A stretch of 64,000 bases of DNA from Chloroflexota bacterium (lineage in GTDB: Bacteria > Chloroflexota > UBA11872 > UBA12225 > JAJDUF01). A model generated the notes under the pieces. That model did no database searches. It was given only the letters and a program-made list of their open reading frames with translations, and had not been told where the DNA came from. Below, in pieces: positions 51,492 through 59,767 of this stretch. The stretch is taken from NCBI GenBank assembly GCA_022826725.1, contig JAJDUF010000019.1, forward strand, positions 47,472 through 111,471. Reading direction: 5' to 3'. The position numbers and the translations under genes are program-made. Position 1 is the stretch's first letter. The number at the start of each line of letters is the position of its first letter.

Positions 51492-52329
51492 GTTTCTAAG
51501 CTCGCCCTGGTCGAAAACATTCTACAGGCTAGTCGAATCTTCTTCGGAAGATTTATTCATGATGAGTCCATTCATCGGAAAGGATCCCCTGGAGAGAATA
51601 GGTCAAATTGTCAGCAATAAAGGAAACATGCATATTTCTATTGTAACAAACCTCGCTATTGACAGCTTGGTGAGCGGTTCACTCGATATAGCTGCTCTCC
51701 TATACCTGGCACAGTCTATTCCGGGTTTAACGATCATCTATTTGCCGGGTTTGCATGCCAAAGTCTATGTATTTGATAAGTGTCTAGCTATCGTGACCTC
51801 CGCTAATCTGACTCGCGGCGGATTGACAAGCAACCACGAGTATGGTGTTCTGCTACGTGATTCCTCGTATGTCTCTAAAATCCAAACAGATGTGAATAGA
51901 TATGCCTTATTAGGAGCTAGGATGGGCCTGGATTCCTTAGATTCATTGAGTGAGATTACCAAGGATACAGTAGCCGTTCGTCGAGAAGTTGATAGATCCA
52001 CTCGATCCAGGTTGAGAGCTATCCTTGACCGGAAGATAGCTGAAGCAAATACCCAGCTGTTGGTGTCTCGAGCAAAAGGGAGGACTACACAGAGTATATT
52101 TTGTGACACTATCATCTATCTGTTGGAGAAGCATGGACCGATGGAGACCACTAGGCTCCATCCATTAGTCCAGCAAATCCATCCTGATCTCTGCGACGAC
52201 ACCATTGATCGTATCATTGATGGGGTTCACTTTGGTAAGCGGTGGAAGCATCATGTTCGCAACGCACAGCAAGCCCTCAAGCGCCGAGGGACTATAGATT
52301 TTGATGGTCGGCGCTGGTTCCGACTATAG
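51463..52329 (+). CDS. PLD-family nuclease with C-terminal winged helix
   Basis: A 288-residue protein. One HKD motif is visible: His and Lys in LHAKVYVFDKCLAIVTS, with Asn in SANLTRGG, typical of PLD-superfamily nucleases such as BfiI- and NgoFVII-type restriction enzymes, which dimerise to make one active site. The C-terminal third (about 200-288, DGVHFGKRWKHHVRNAQ, IDFDGRRWFRL) resembles a winged helix. GTG start at 51463 has AAGGAG 8 nt upstream. Base composition is far more AT-rich than both neighbours, so it was acquired by transfer. No methyltransferase is adjacent. Confidence 0.82.
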   Translation: MSDLSHDAVEFLSSPWSKTFYRLVESSSEDLFMMSPFIGKDPLERIGQIVSNKGNMHISIVTNLAIDSLVSGSLDIAALLYLAQSIPGLTIIYLPGLHAKVYVFDKCLAIVTSANLTRGGLTSNHEYGVLLRDSSYVSKIQTDVNRYALLGARMGLDSLDSLSEITKDTVAVRREVDRSTRSRLRAILDRKIAEANTQLLVSRAKGRTTQSIFCDTIIYLLEKHGPMETTRLHPLVQQIHPDLCDDTIDRIIDGVHFGKRWKHHVRNAQQALKRRGTIDFDGRRWFRL

Positions 52330-52350
52330 GCCGAGGGAAGAAGTCGCATA

Positions 52351-54066
52351 GTGGATAGCACGATGAAGGGCGTCTTGCGGCTGCCGCTGGTGGCGAGGTG
52401 GCCGTGGCGGGAGCTGGTGGGGTGGCTGGCCGTGGCGCTGTTGGTGCGCGCGGCTACGCTGGCGGTGGTCACGCAGCCGGGCTACATGGATGCCTCCTAC
52501 TACTACCACGTCGCCGAGAACCTCGTGGCCGGGCGCGGCTTGGTCACGGATGCGATCTGGAACTTCCTCGATCCGCGCACCGACTTGCCGCGTCCGAGCA
52601 ATGCCTACTGGCCGCCGGGCACGTCACTGGTTGCTGCGGTCGGTGGCTGGCTGTTTGGTCCCGGCTTTCGGAGCGCCCAGATACCGATGGTGCTGCTCTC
52701 GGCAGCCATCGTACCCATCGCCTATCTGTACGGTCGGCTGCTGCTCGGCACGCGACGCGGTGGTCACGGCGTCGCGGCGCTGATGCTATGCAGCGCCGCC
52801 TACTATCCGTATTGGGTGACGACCGATACGTTCACCCCGTATGGCGTGCTCGGAGCCGGCTGCTTTCTGCTCCTCGGCTGGGCGCTCCGGGCGAAGCCGG
52901 CGAGTCGCGCTGGGCTGGTCGCCGCGGTCGGCGGCGCCGGCATACTCGCCGGCTGGTCGCAGATGGTGCGTCCCGACGGACTGGTACTGGCGACTATCGT
53001 CGTCGGCACGGCTGCCGCGGTCGGCTGGTGGCGGCGGGCCTCCCCCCTAGCATCCTCCCTGCAGGGAAGGGGAACCGGTGCGCCTCCAAGCTCTGCTTCC
53101 CCGGAAGGAAGGGATTGGTGGCGGTGGCGCTCGGCGGCGCTGTGGGCCGCCCTCGCCGCGACCGGCTATCTGCTGGGCGCCCTGCCATGGTACGTGCGGA
53201 ACTGGCTCACCTGGGGTAGCCCACTGCCGATGGCGGGGGGACAGACGATGTTCCTGCGCCAATTTGACGACATCTTCGCCTACGGCATCGAGGTCAGCCC
53301 GGCGGCGCTGGTGGCCGATGGCTGGAGCCTGGTGCTGACCGGCCGACTGGCCGGGCTGATCGGCAACCTGGTGCCCCTGTTTCAGATCGCTCTGTTTGCG
53401 CTGGCTCCACTGGCAGCCCTCGGTGTGCGCCGGCTGTGGCGGGAGCCGGCGGCGCGACCGGCGCTGCTCTACGTCGGCATCCTCTATCTCGGCATGTCGC
53501 TCGTTTTCCCGACGACCAGCCCGCGCGGCAGCTTCTTCCACGGACTGACCCCGGCCGTGCCGGTGCTGTATGCAGCGTTGATCCGCGGCCTCGATACCGC
53601 CGTCGGGTGGGCCGGCGCGTGGCGTCGCTGGGACTTAGCCGAGGCCCGCGCGATCTTTCTGGCGGCGGCGGTGGTGTTCCAGATCGGGGTGGCCGGCTAC
53701 CTCGCCTGGCAATTCGTCCTGGTGCGGGGATGGGAGGTGCCGATTGCGGAGGCGGCTGCCGAGTGGCTGGACGAGCACGCGCCGCCAGGGGAGCCGGCAC
53801 TGTTCATTGATCCGCCGGCCTTTGCCGTGATCGCCCGGCGGCCGGCCGTGATGGTGCCGAGCAACAGCGTGGACGCGCTCCTCGCGGTCGCGCAGCGGTT
53901 TCGGGCGCCCTGGCTCATACTGGGACCACGTGGGATGCGTATTTCGGGCCGGTTGTACCTCGACCGCGTACACGACGAGCACTTCGAGTGGATGGCCGAC
54001 ATCGGCGCGGCGCGGGTGTATCGGGTGCGGTCGGTCCCCTCCGCGGCCACGCCGTCCCGCAACTGA
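52351..54066 (+). CDS. GT39-like membrane glycosyltransferase
   Basis: A 571-residue protein with about twelve helices. The conserved first loop is YMDASYYYHVAENLVAGRG followed by WPPGTSLVAAVGG, as in PMT/ArnT-like GT39 proteins; the acidic residue in DASYYYH takes the usual place. Residues 231-254 (SPLASSLQGRGTGAPPSS) are a translated copy of a GC-rich dispersed repeat inserted in a cytoplasmic loop between helices. The start is GTG 52351 or ATG 52363. A long soluble C-terminal segment after the last helix (RGWEVPIAEAAAEWLDE onward) is like those of PMT proteins. Acts at the membrane on lipid-linked sugar; acceptor unknown. Confidence 0.82.
   Translation: MDSTMKGVLRLPLVARWPWRELVGWLAVALLVRAATLAVVTQPGYMDASYYYHVAENLVAGRGLVTDAIWNFLDPRTDLPRPSNAYWPPGTSLVAAVGGWLFGPGFRSAQIPMVLLSAAIVPIAYLYGRLLLGTRRGGHGVAALMLCSAAYYPYWVTTDTFTPYGVLGAGCFLLLGWALRAKPASRAGLVAAVGGAGILAGWSQMVRPDGLVLATIVVGTAAAVGWWRRASPLASSLQGRGTGAPPSSASPEGRDWWRWRSAALWAALAATGYLLGALPWYVRNWLTWGSPLPMAGGQTMFLRQFDDIFAYGIEVSPAALVADGWSLVLTGRLAGLIGNLVPLFQIALFALAPLAALGVRRLWREPAARPALLYVGILYLGMSLVFPTTSPRGSFFHGLTPAVPVLYAALIRGLDTAVGWAGAWRRWDLAEARAIFLAAAVVFQIGVAGYLAWQFVLVRGWEVPIAEAAAEWLDEHAPPGEPALFIDPPAFAVIARRPAVMVPSNSVDALLAVAQRFRAPWLILGPRGMRISGRLYLDRVHDEHFEWMADIGAARVYRVRSVPSAATPSRN
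53041..53106. repeat. Dispersed repeat inserted in frame in a coding region
   Basis: TCCCCCCTAGCATCCTCCCTGCAGGGAAGGGG and CTTCCCCGGAAGGAAGGG form two stem-like halves, a member of the CCCTCTCC/GGGAGAGG family, placed within the GT39-like gene without breaking its frame. Confidence 0.75.
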
Positions 54067-54152
54067 GCGGAAGGAGGCACGGCCATCGCCACCAGCGGAC
54101 CATCAGGGTATGATTGCGCGGAGCATTCAGCAAACATGAAGGAGCAGAGCGT

Positions 54153-54944
54153 ATGGCTACTCCCCAAGTAGCGTGTCATTTGATTGTGTTTCGCGGGCGG
54201 CAGGACGAGGACCTGGTCGGTGTGCTGCGGGAGGTGCAGGCGGCGGGGTTTGCCGGGGTCGAGGGCGGGAGGCTCGCCGGTGGCGATGGCCCAGTGGCCG
54301 GGCGTATCCTACGCGATCACGGCTTCGTCCAATGCAGTCTCTCGACGGGTTTCAATGACATAGACCGGCTCGACGACTCGATTGCGTATGCCCAGGCGGT
54401 TGGCGGCTCGTTCGTCATGCTTTCGGGTGTGGGCGATCACGAGCGCGACGGGATTCGGGCCTACGAAACGGCGGCCGTGACGTTCAACCGGGCGGGAGAG
54501 CGGTGTAACGCTGCCGGGCTGACCTTCTGCTATCACAATCACTCCTGGGAGTTCCAGAAATACAACGGCATTACGGGCTTGGAGCGGTTGTACGAGCTGA
54601 CGGACCCGGCACTGGTGAAGGCGTGCATTGACGTGTTCTGGGTGCGGCACGGCGGCCGTGACCCGGTGAGCTTCCTGGAGCGGTACCGGGAGCGGGTAGG
54701 CTATGTGCATCTCAAGGACTTGCAGTATCTCGGCGCCGAGCCACGCCCGGCCGGCGTCTTGAGTCGCGATGATGCGGAGTTCGTCGAGCTTGGGAGCGGC
54801 GAGGTGGACTTCCCCGGCATCTGGGAAGTGCTCCGGCCGCTCGATCTGCCATGGCTGGTCTACGAGCAGGATCGGTCGTCACTGCCGCCAGGGGAGGCCG
54901 CGGCGGTCAGCCGGCGCTACCTCCGCGAGCGGCTGGGCCTCTGA
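54153..54944 (+). CDS. Sugar phosphate isomerase/epimerase (xylose isomerase-like TIM barrel)
   Basis: A 263-residue TIM-barrel protein. The metal-binding residues are spread as in AP-endonuclease-2/xylose-isomerase-like proteins: CYHNHSWEF (His), ACIDVFWVRHGGRD (Asp), YVHLKDLQYL (His/Lys) and ELGSGEVDF (Glu). AAGGAG lies 8 nt before the ATG at 54153. The upstream gene is a membrane glycosyltransferase and the downstream gene proA is convergent, so it is alone on its strand. The true substrate (inosose, hydroxypyruvate, tagatose-like sugar) cannot be told. Confidence 0.87.
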   Translation: MATPQVACHLIVFRGRQDEDLVGVLREVQAAGFAGVEGGRLAGGDGPVAGRILRDHGFVQCSLSTGFNDIDRLDDSIAYAQAVGGSFVMLSGVGDHERDGIRAYETAAVTFNRAGERCNAAGLTFCYHNHSWEFQKYNGITGLERLYELTDPALVKACIDVFWVRHGGRDPVSFLERYRERVGYVHLKDLQYLGAEPRPAGVLSRDDAEFVELGSGEVDFPGIWEVLRPLDLPWLVYEQDRSSLPPGEAAAVSRRYLRERLGL

Positions 54945-55029
54945 GCGGGCGGCAGCGGTCTCGGGGCTTCACCCCGTGACGGGCCAAGGCCGCACGCGGG
55001 AGTGGCGGAACTAGGGGCGAGGCGTAGCC

Positions 55030-56313
55030 CTAGGGCCGCGTGTGGCCGTTGCCGTAGATGATCCACTTGTAGGTGGTCATCTCACCCAGTGCCATCGGAC
55101 CGCGGGCGTGGAGCTTCTGCGTGCTGATGCCCACCTCGGCGCCGAGGCCGAATTGGGCGCCGTCGGTGAACTGCGTGGAGGCGTTCAAGTAGACGGCCGC
55201 CGCGTCTACCTCATTTATAAACCGCTGCCCCGTGGTGTAGTTCTCCGTAATAATCGCCTCGCTGTGCCCGGAGCCATAGTGCGCGATGTGGTCCAGCGCC
55301 GCCTCGAAGTCGGGCACGAGCTTGACGGCCATGATGTAGTCGAGGAACTCGGTCCCGTAGTCGCTCTCACTCGCCGCCTTGACGTGCGGACGGTTTGCCA
55401 ACAGCGCCGCTGCCCCGGGATCGCAGCGCAACTCGACGTTGGCGCCGTGTAGCTCGTCGGCCAGCGTGGGTAACAGCCGCGGCGCAATCGCCTCGTGGAT
55501 CAGCAGGGTGTCGAGCGCATTGCAGATCGAAGGCCGGCGCACTTTGGCGTTGAACGTGACCTTGCGTGCTTTCTCTGTATCGGCGTCCGCGTCCACGTAG
55601 GTGTGGCAAACGCCCGCGCCCGTCTCGATTACCGGCACCGTCGCGTGCTCGACGCAGAAGTTGATCAGGTCCGCGCCGCCGCGCGGAATCACCACATCAA
55701 TCAGCCCACGTGCCCGCAGCAGCGCCGTGACGCTCTGCCGGTCGGTCGTTTCGATCAACTGGACGACGCCTGCGGGCAGCCCCACCTCGGTCATCACCCG
55801 GCCAAGCACTCGCGCCAGCGCCAGGTTGGAGTGGATGGCGTCGCTGCCGCCCCGCAGCACGACGGCGTTGCCCGACTTCACGGCCAGGCTGGCGATGTCT
55901 ATGGTCACGTTCGGCCGCGCCTCATAGACGACGCCAATCACGCCGAGCGGCACTCGTTGCCGGCCTACTTGGATGCCACTCTCGACCGTCCGCATCTCGA
56001 TGACTTCGCCAACCGGATCGGGCAGCGCCGCCACGTCGCGGACATCGGCGGCGATGGCCTCTAGGCGGGCCGGGTTGAGCAGCAGCCGGTCCTGGGTATA
56101 CGCGGGCAGACCGGCGGCGGTCGCGGCTGCCAGATCTTCCTTATTGGCGGCCAGTATCTCATCCTGCTGCTCGCTTAAGGCTTCCGCCACGGCCCGCAGC
56201 GCCTGGTTCTTCATCGCCGTCGGTGTCTGCGCCAGCACGCGCGCCGCCCGCCGGGCGGCTTGAGCCTTGGTCCGCACTTCCGTCGCTGCATCAATCCGCA
56301 TTGTCGTTGCCAT
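55030..56313 (-). CDS. proA: Gamma-glutamyl phosphate reductase
   Basis: Reduces gamma-glutamyl phosphate to glutamate semialdehyde in proline synthesis. The 427-residue protein has the NADPH-binding segment VYEARPNVTIDIASLAV, the catalytic Cys in ETGAGVCHTYVD and the conserved GAEVGISTQKLHARGPMAL end, which is typical of ProA. GGAGGAG lies 9 nt before the ATG at 56313. proB ends 38 bp upstream on the same strand, so proBA is an operon in the biosynthetic order (kinase, then reductase). Confidence 0.97.
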   Translation of the reverse strand: MATTMRIDAATEVRTKAQAARRAARVLAQTPTAMKNQALRAVAEALSEQQDEILAANKEDLAAATAAGLPAYTQDRLLLNPARLEAIAADVRDVAALPDPVGEVIEMRTVESGIQVGRQRVPLGVIGVVYEARPNVTIDIASLAVKSGNAVVLRGGSDAIHSNLALARVLGRVMTEVGLPAGVVQLIETTDRQSVTALLRARGLIDVVIPRGGADLINFCVEHATVPVIETGAGVCHTYVDADADTEKARKVTFNAKVRRPSICNALDTLLIHEAIAPRLLPTLADELHGANVELRCDPGAAALLANRPHVKAASESDYGTEFLDYIMAVKLVPDFEAALDHIAHYGSGHSEAIITENYTTGQRFINEVDAAAVYLNASTQFTDGAQFGLGAEVGISTQKLHARGPMALGEMTTYKWIIYGNGHTRP

Positions 56314-56351
56314 ATGAGGTTGCTCCTCCGTGTGGTGGTGGTCGCTGCTTG

Positions 56352-57536
56352 CTAGTGGACATTGGCCCCGGACGCTTGCGGTAACAGTACCAGGTTGTTG
56401 CGGTGTACGACGGCGTCGCCATAGGTGTGACCGAGGATGGTGGCGATGCGACTGGAACGCTGGCCCTTGATCCGCTCGATCTCGTCGGACGCATAGCTGG
56501 CGAGGCCGCAGGCCAGGTTGGCCCCATCAGGACCCACAATGGCGACGGTCTCGCCCCGCTGGAACGGCCCCTCGACGGTCCGCACCCCGACAGGAAGCAG
56601 GCTGCGCCCGCGTGCTACCAGGGCGGTCACCGCTCCGGGATCAATATGAATTGCAGCCTGGTGTCCCAGCGCCGAGAGTATCCAGCGCCGGCGTGCCTCC
56701 GCCCGCGAGGTGGCCGGGTGAAAGCGCGTGCCCACGTGCTCGCCGGCCAGCAGCCGGGGCACGATATTGGGCGCTTTCCCCGGCGCGATCTGCACGGTGA
56801 TGCCGCTGGTTGTCGCGATGCGCGCCGCTTCGAGCTTGGTCCGCATCCCTCCTGTGCCCTGGTCGGAGCCGCTTTCCCCCGCGAGGCGCTCGATTTCCTT
56901 ATCCACCTGCTGCACGTCGCGGACGAGGCTGGCCGTCGGATCGCAACGCGGGTCGGCGGTATGGAGGCCTTCGATGTCGGTCAGCAGCAGGAGCAAGCCG
57001 GCGTCAACGAGATTGGCCACCATCGCCGAGAGCGTGTCGTTATCGCCAAAGCCGTCCCGGTACACCAGCTCGTCCACCGCCACCACGTCGTTCTCGTTGA
57101 TGATCGGCAGCACTCCGTAGTCGAGCAAGCCGAGCAGGGTGTTGCGGGCGTTCAGATAGCCGACGCGACTACGCAGATCGCGCTTGGTGAGCAAGGTTTG
57201 CGCGACGGTCGTACCGTGGGGGCTGAACAGCGCGTCGTAATCTCGCATGAGCAAGCTCTGGCCGACCGCGGCCAGCATTTGCTTGCCGGAGATATCCTTG
57301 CCCCCGCGCTCCGGATTCAGCCGGGACCGCCCGGCGGCGATGGCCCCGGAAGTGACCAGGACGACTTCCCAGCCAACCTGCCGCGCCGCGATCAACTGCG
57401 CGGCCAGCGCGGCCATGTAGTCACGGTCGAGCGTGTCGTGGCCGCCGGTCAGGAGCGTCGTGCCTACTTTGACCACCACGCGGCGCGGCCGGTTCCGGGC
57501 GCCCGCTGTGCCGGGCATGTCTCCTGATGAAGCCAT
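56352..57536 (-). CDS. proB: Glutamate 5-kinase
   Basis: Phosphorylates glutamate at the gamma-carboxylate, first step of proline synthesis. The 394-residue protein has an amino-acid-kinase domain (VVKVGTTLL, VTSGAIAAGR, INENDVVAVDE, GDNDTLSAMVANL, GTGGMRTKLEAA) and a C-terminal PUA domain (about 290-380, HIDPGAVTALVARGRSLLP). The PUA domain is present in many, not all, ProB enzymes. proA follows 38 bp later. Proline is the usual feedback inhibitor through the AAK domain. Start ATG at 57536; an inner ATG at 57518 is also possible. Confidence 0.97.
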   Translation of the reverse strand: MASSGDMPGTAGARNRPRRVVVKVGTTLLTGGHDTLDRDYMAALAAQLIAARQVGWEVVLVTSGAIAAGRSRLNPERGGKDISGKQMLAAVGQSLLMRDYDALFSPHGTTVAQTLLTKRDLRSRVGYLNARNTLLGLLDYGVLPIINENDVVAVDELVYRDGFGDNDTLSAMVANLVDAGLLLLLTDIEGLHTADPRCDPTASLVRDVQQVDKEIERLAGESGSDQGTGGMRTKLEAARIATTSGITVQIAPGKAPNIVPRLLAGEHVGTRFHPATSRAEARRRWILSALGHQAAIHIDPGAVTALVARGRSLLPVGVRTVEGPFQRGETVAIVGPDGANLACGLASYASDEIERIKGQRSSRIATILGHTYGDAVVHRNNLVLLPQASGANVH

Positions 57537-57562
57537 TGCCTGAGTATAACAGCGGGTGCAGA

Positions 57563-59620
57563 TTAGTGGAGCCGCACGACCAGCGCGTCGCTGGCGTCTA
57601 CCTCCACCAAGAGCGTGGAGTCGTCGTCTCCGACGTGGGCCGTGGACTCGCCGGCCGCGGCGATGACTTCGGCGCGGAGCGTGCCGCCGAGTCCGAGGGC
57701 GGCGAGCGAGCGCAGCCGGATGGCGCCGCGCTGGGCAGCGCCGGGATTGCTGGCGAAGAGCAGCGCCTCGCCCGGTTGCACTTGGCGCAGCGACAGGTCG
57801 AGCGCGAGTTGTGGCTCCGGGAGCAGCCGACGAGGGGCCAACGGCTCCAACAGGTCGTTGACGAGCCGCCGCAAGGCCGCGCCGTCCGCTGCGGCCCCCG
57901 CCGACGGAAGCCGGAGCGGAACGCCGACGACCGTCGTGCTACCGCGGCTTACCTCCGCCCGGTAGGCCACCGGCGGTCCGCGGCGCGAGCCGTGCCATTG
58001 CCACCAGAGGTCGTCGCCCGGCCCGGCCGCGAAGGTCAGCAGCTCGCCAGCGAGCGGCACGTTGCTACTCTCCGTACCGAACCGGGGCGGCGGCTTACCA
58101 CGGAAGAGGGTGCTGAGGCGCTGCCAGCGGCCGTGGCGGCCGGCGCTGCGTTCCGATGTCGTGTTGATGGAACGTGGGTAGAGGAAGCGCGTGTTGATCC
58201 GCCGGCCCGATTCGTCCGCGTGGATCGGTTGGCCGACGGTCAGCAGGTGTCCCCCACCCACGGCGTAGACCACCAGCCGTCCGTAGGCCTCAAGCTCCAG
58301 ATAGCCGTGCCCGATGATGATAGCGGCGCGAAACTCGCCGAGGGTCTCGTCGTCCAGCGTGCTGAGGTCCAAGCACTCCGGTTGCCAGCCCGCCGTACCG
58401 AGCAAGGCGAGCAGCTGGCCGCCGCTGCTCGCCGCCAACGGCTCATCCGGCTCCCTCACCAACTCACTCAGCCCATCCCATAGCACCACCAGCGGGTCGT
58501 AGACGGGCGTGGAGCGCACCAGCAACTCCTCGTACCGGTCCAGCCAGCGACCCACCTGCGCCATTGCCGGCCAGCCACCCGGCGCTGGCGTGTCGTCGTC
58601 CGCCGACAACGCGGCTGTGGCGCTCCAACCGAGGCTCCGCCCCCCCCGCGCCAACGCGGCCATGCTCTGCCGCCAGAGCACCCGGTCCTGGAGCGAGCCG
58701 GCCGGCTTGTTCCGCAAGGGCGTGGTCGTGGGTGACTGCCACACGGTTGTCGGGCGCCACTCGTCGAGCGCCAGCGCGTTGAGCTGCGCGGCGGTGCTTG
58801 GCTCACCGGCAGCAACGGTCGCCAGCAGATCGGGTAACGTGCCGCCATCGTCAGCAACCGCTTGCAGTTGCACGGCGCGGGCCAACGCCTGCCGGGTGTC
58901 GGGGACGAGCAGTACCGTGCTGACCTCCGGCAGGTACTCGTGGATCGGCTGCGCCAGCCGACCGAGCCTTTCCGCGCGGACCGATACGTCGAAGCGCCGC
59001 CAATCCCGTTGCTCGGCCGGCACGGCGCCCGGCCCCGGGGCGGCCACGCTCCGGAACGACTCCACGTCGCGCTGCCACTCGCGGGCGAGGTCGAGCAAGT
59101 CGTCGTAGCGTGCGGCGAGCCACGATTGATACGCGGTGATCGCAGCGGGAGTGGCACGGTCGGGGCCGGGTGGATCGGCCAGCGCCCAGAGCAGCGTGGT
59201 ATCGGGCGCAATGGCCGCGACCGTCTGGACCACCGCCTCGTGCCAGTTGTCCGCTGCCTCCTGGTGCTCTCGATCCAACGAGCGAGGGTGCTCGCCATTC
59301 GCATCATACAGCCACGCCGGGAGCTGCGCGGCGTCCGTTACGGGAACCAGCCCGAGATCGGCGTCGGCGATGATCGCCAGCAGGCGGCTCACGTCGCGCT
59401 GCGCGGCGGTGCTGCCATCGAGGTCGAGGACACCGGGCGCCGGCGCGTGATGTGCCCAGGAGATGGGCACCAGCAACCCGTGGACACCGGCGGCGCTGGC
59501 CTCCGCGCACGCAGCAGGCCAGGCTGCCGGCCGGAGCTGCGGATACGGCAGCCAGGCCAGACGCAAGATGCGCGGCCGGTCGTCGAGCCAAAACTGCCAG
59601 TCTGCGGCGTGAAGACGCAT
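57563..59620 (-). CDS. GH42/GH35-like beta-galactosidase-type protein, catalytic motif absent
   Basis: A 685-residue protein. Residues 1-330 have the TIM-barrel start of beta-galactosidases: ILRLAWLPYPQLRPAAW, AGVHGLLVPISWAHHAPAPG, LGLVPVTDAAQLPAWLYD. The middle (about 370-560, GQLLALLGTAGWQPECLD, AAIIIGHGYLE, GRLVVYAVGGGHLLTVG) resembles the GATase-like trimerisation domain of GH42 enzymes, and a small C-terminal beta domain ends the protein. At the place of the catalytic Asn-Glu pair the sequence reads LLWALADPPGP, without Glu. It may be a non-hydrolytic sugar-binding relative. ATG at 59620; gap to proB is 26 bp. Confidence 0.65.
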   Translation of the reverse strand: MRLHAADWQFWLDDRPRILRLAWLPYPQLRPAAWPAACAEASAAGVHGLLVPISWAHHAPAPGVLDLDGSTAAQRDVSRLLAIIADADLGLVPVTDAAQLPAWLYDANGEHPRSLDREHQEAADNWHEAVVQTVAAIAPDTTLLWALADPPGPDRATPAAITAYQSWLAARYDDLLDLAREWQRDVESFRSVAAPGPGAVPAEQRDWRRFDVSVRAERLGRLAQPIHEYLPEVSTVLLVPDTRQALARAVQLQAVADDGGTLPDLLATVAAGEPSTAAQLNALALDEWRPTTVWQSPTTTPLRNKPAGSLQDRVLWRQSMAALARGGRSLGWSATAALSADDDTPAPGGWPAMAQVGRWLDRYEELLVRSTPVYDPLVVLWDGLSELVREPDEPLAASSGGQLLALLGTAGWQPECLDLSTLDDETLGEFRAAIIIGHGYLELEAYGRLVVYAVGGGHLLTVGQPIHADESGRRINTRFLYPRSINTTSERSAGRHGRWQRLSTLFRGKPPPRFGTESSNVPLAGELLTFAAGPGDDLWWQWHGSRRGPPVAYRAEVSRGSTTVVGVPLRLPSAGAAADGAALRRLVNDLLEPLAPRRLLPEPQLALDLSLRQVQPGEALLFASNPGAAQRGAIRLRSLAALGLGGTLRAEVIAAAGESTAHVGDDDSTLLVEVDASDALVVRLH

Positions 59621-59724
59621 AGTGATGCCCGTGAGGTGAATCCTGGCAGGTGAGCCGCCGTGCGTAAAGGCGGCGGGTGCAGCTCGCCACCGCTGTTTTG
59701 TGGAGGTGGATACGGCCGGATCGT

Positions 59725-59730
59725 TATAAT
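59725..59730 (+). promoter_or_regulatory. Perfect -10 box before the EF-G-like gene
   Basis: TATAAT at 59725-59730 lies 37 bp before the ATG of the EF-G-like gene; TTGTGG at 59698 is 21 bp upstream, longer than the usual spacer. The start site would be near 59737, giving a short leader. Confidence 0.5.
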
Positions 59731-59767
59731 CGCCTTCATCCCAGGTGATTTCGGAAGAGGAGCGGCG

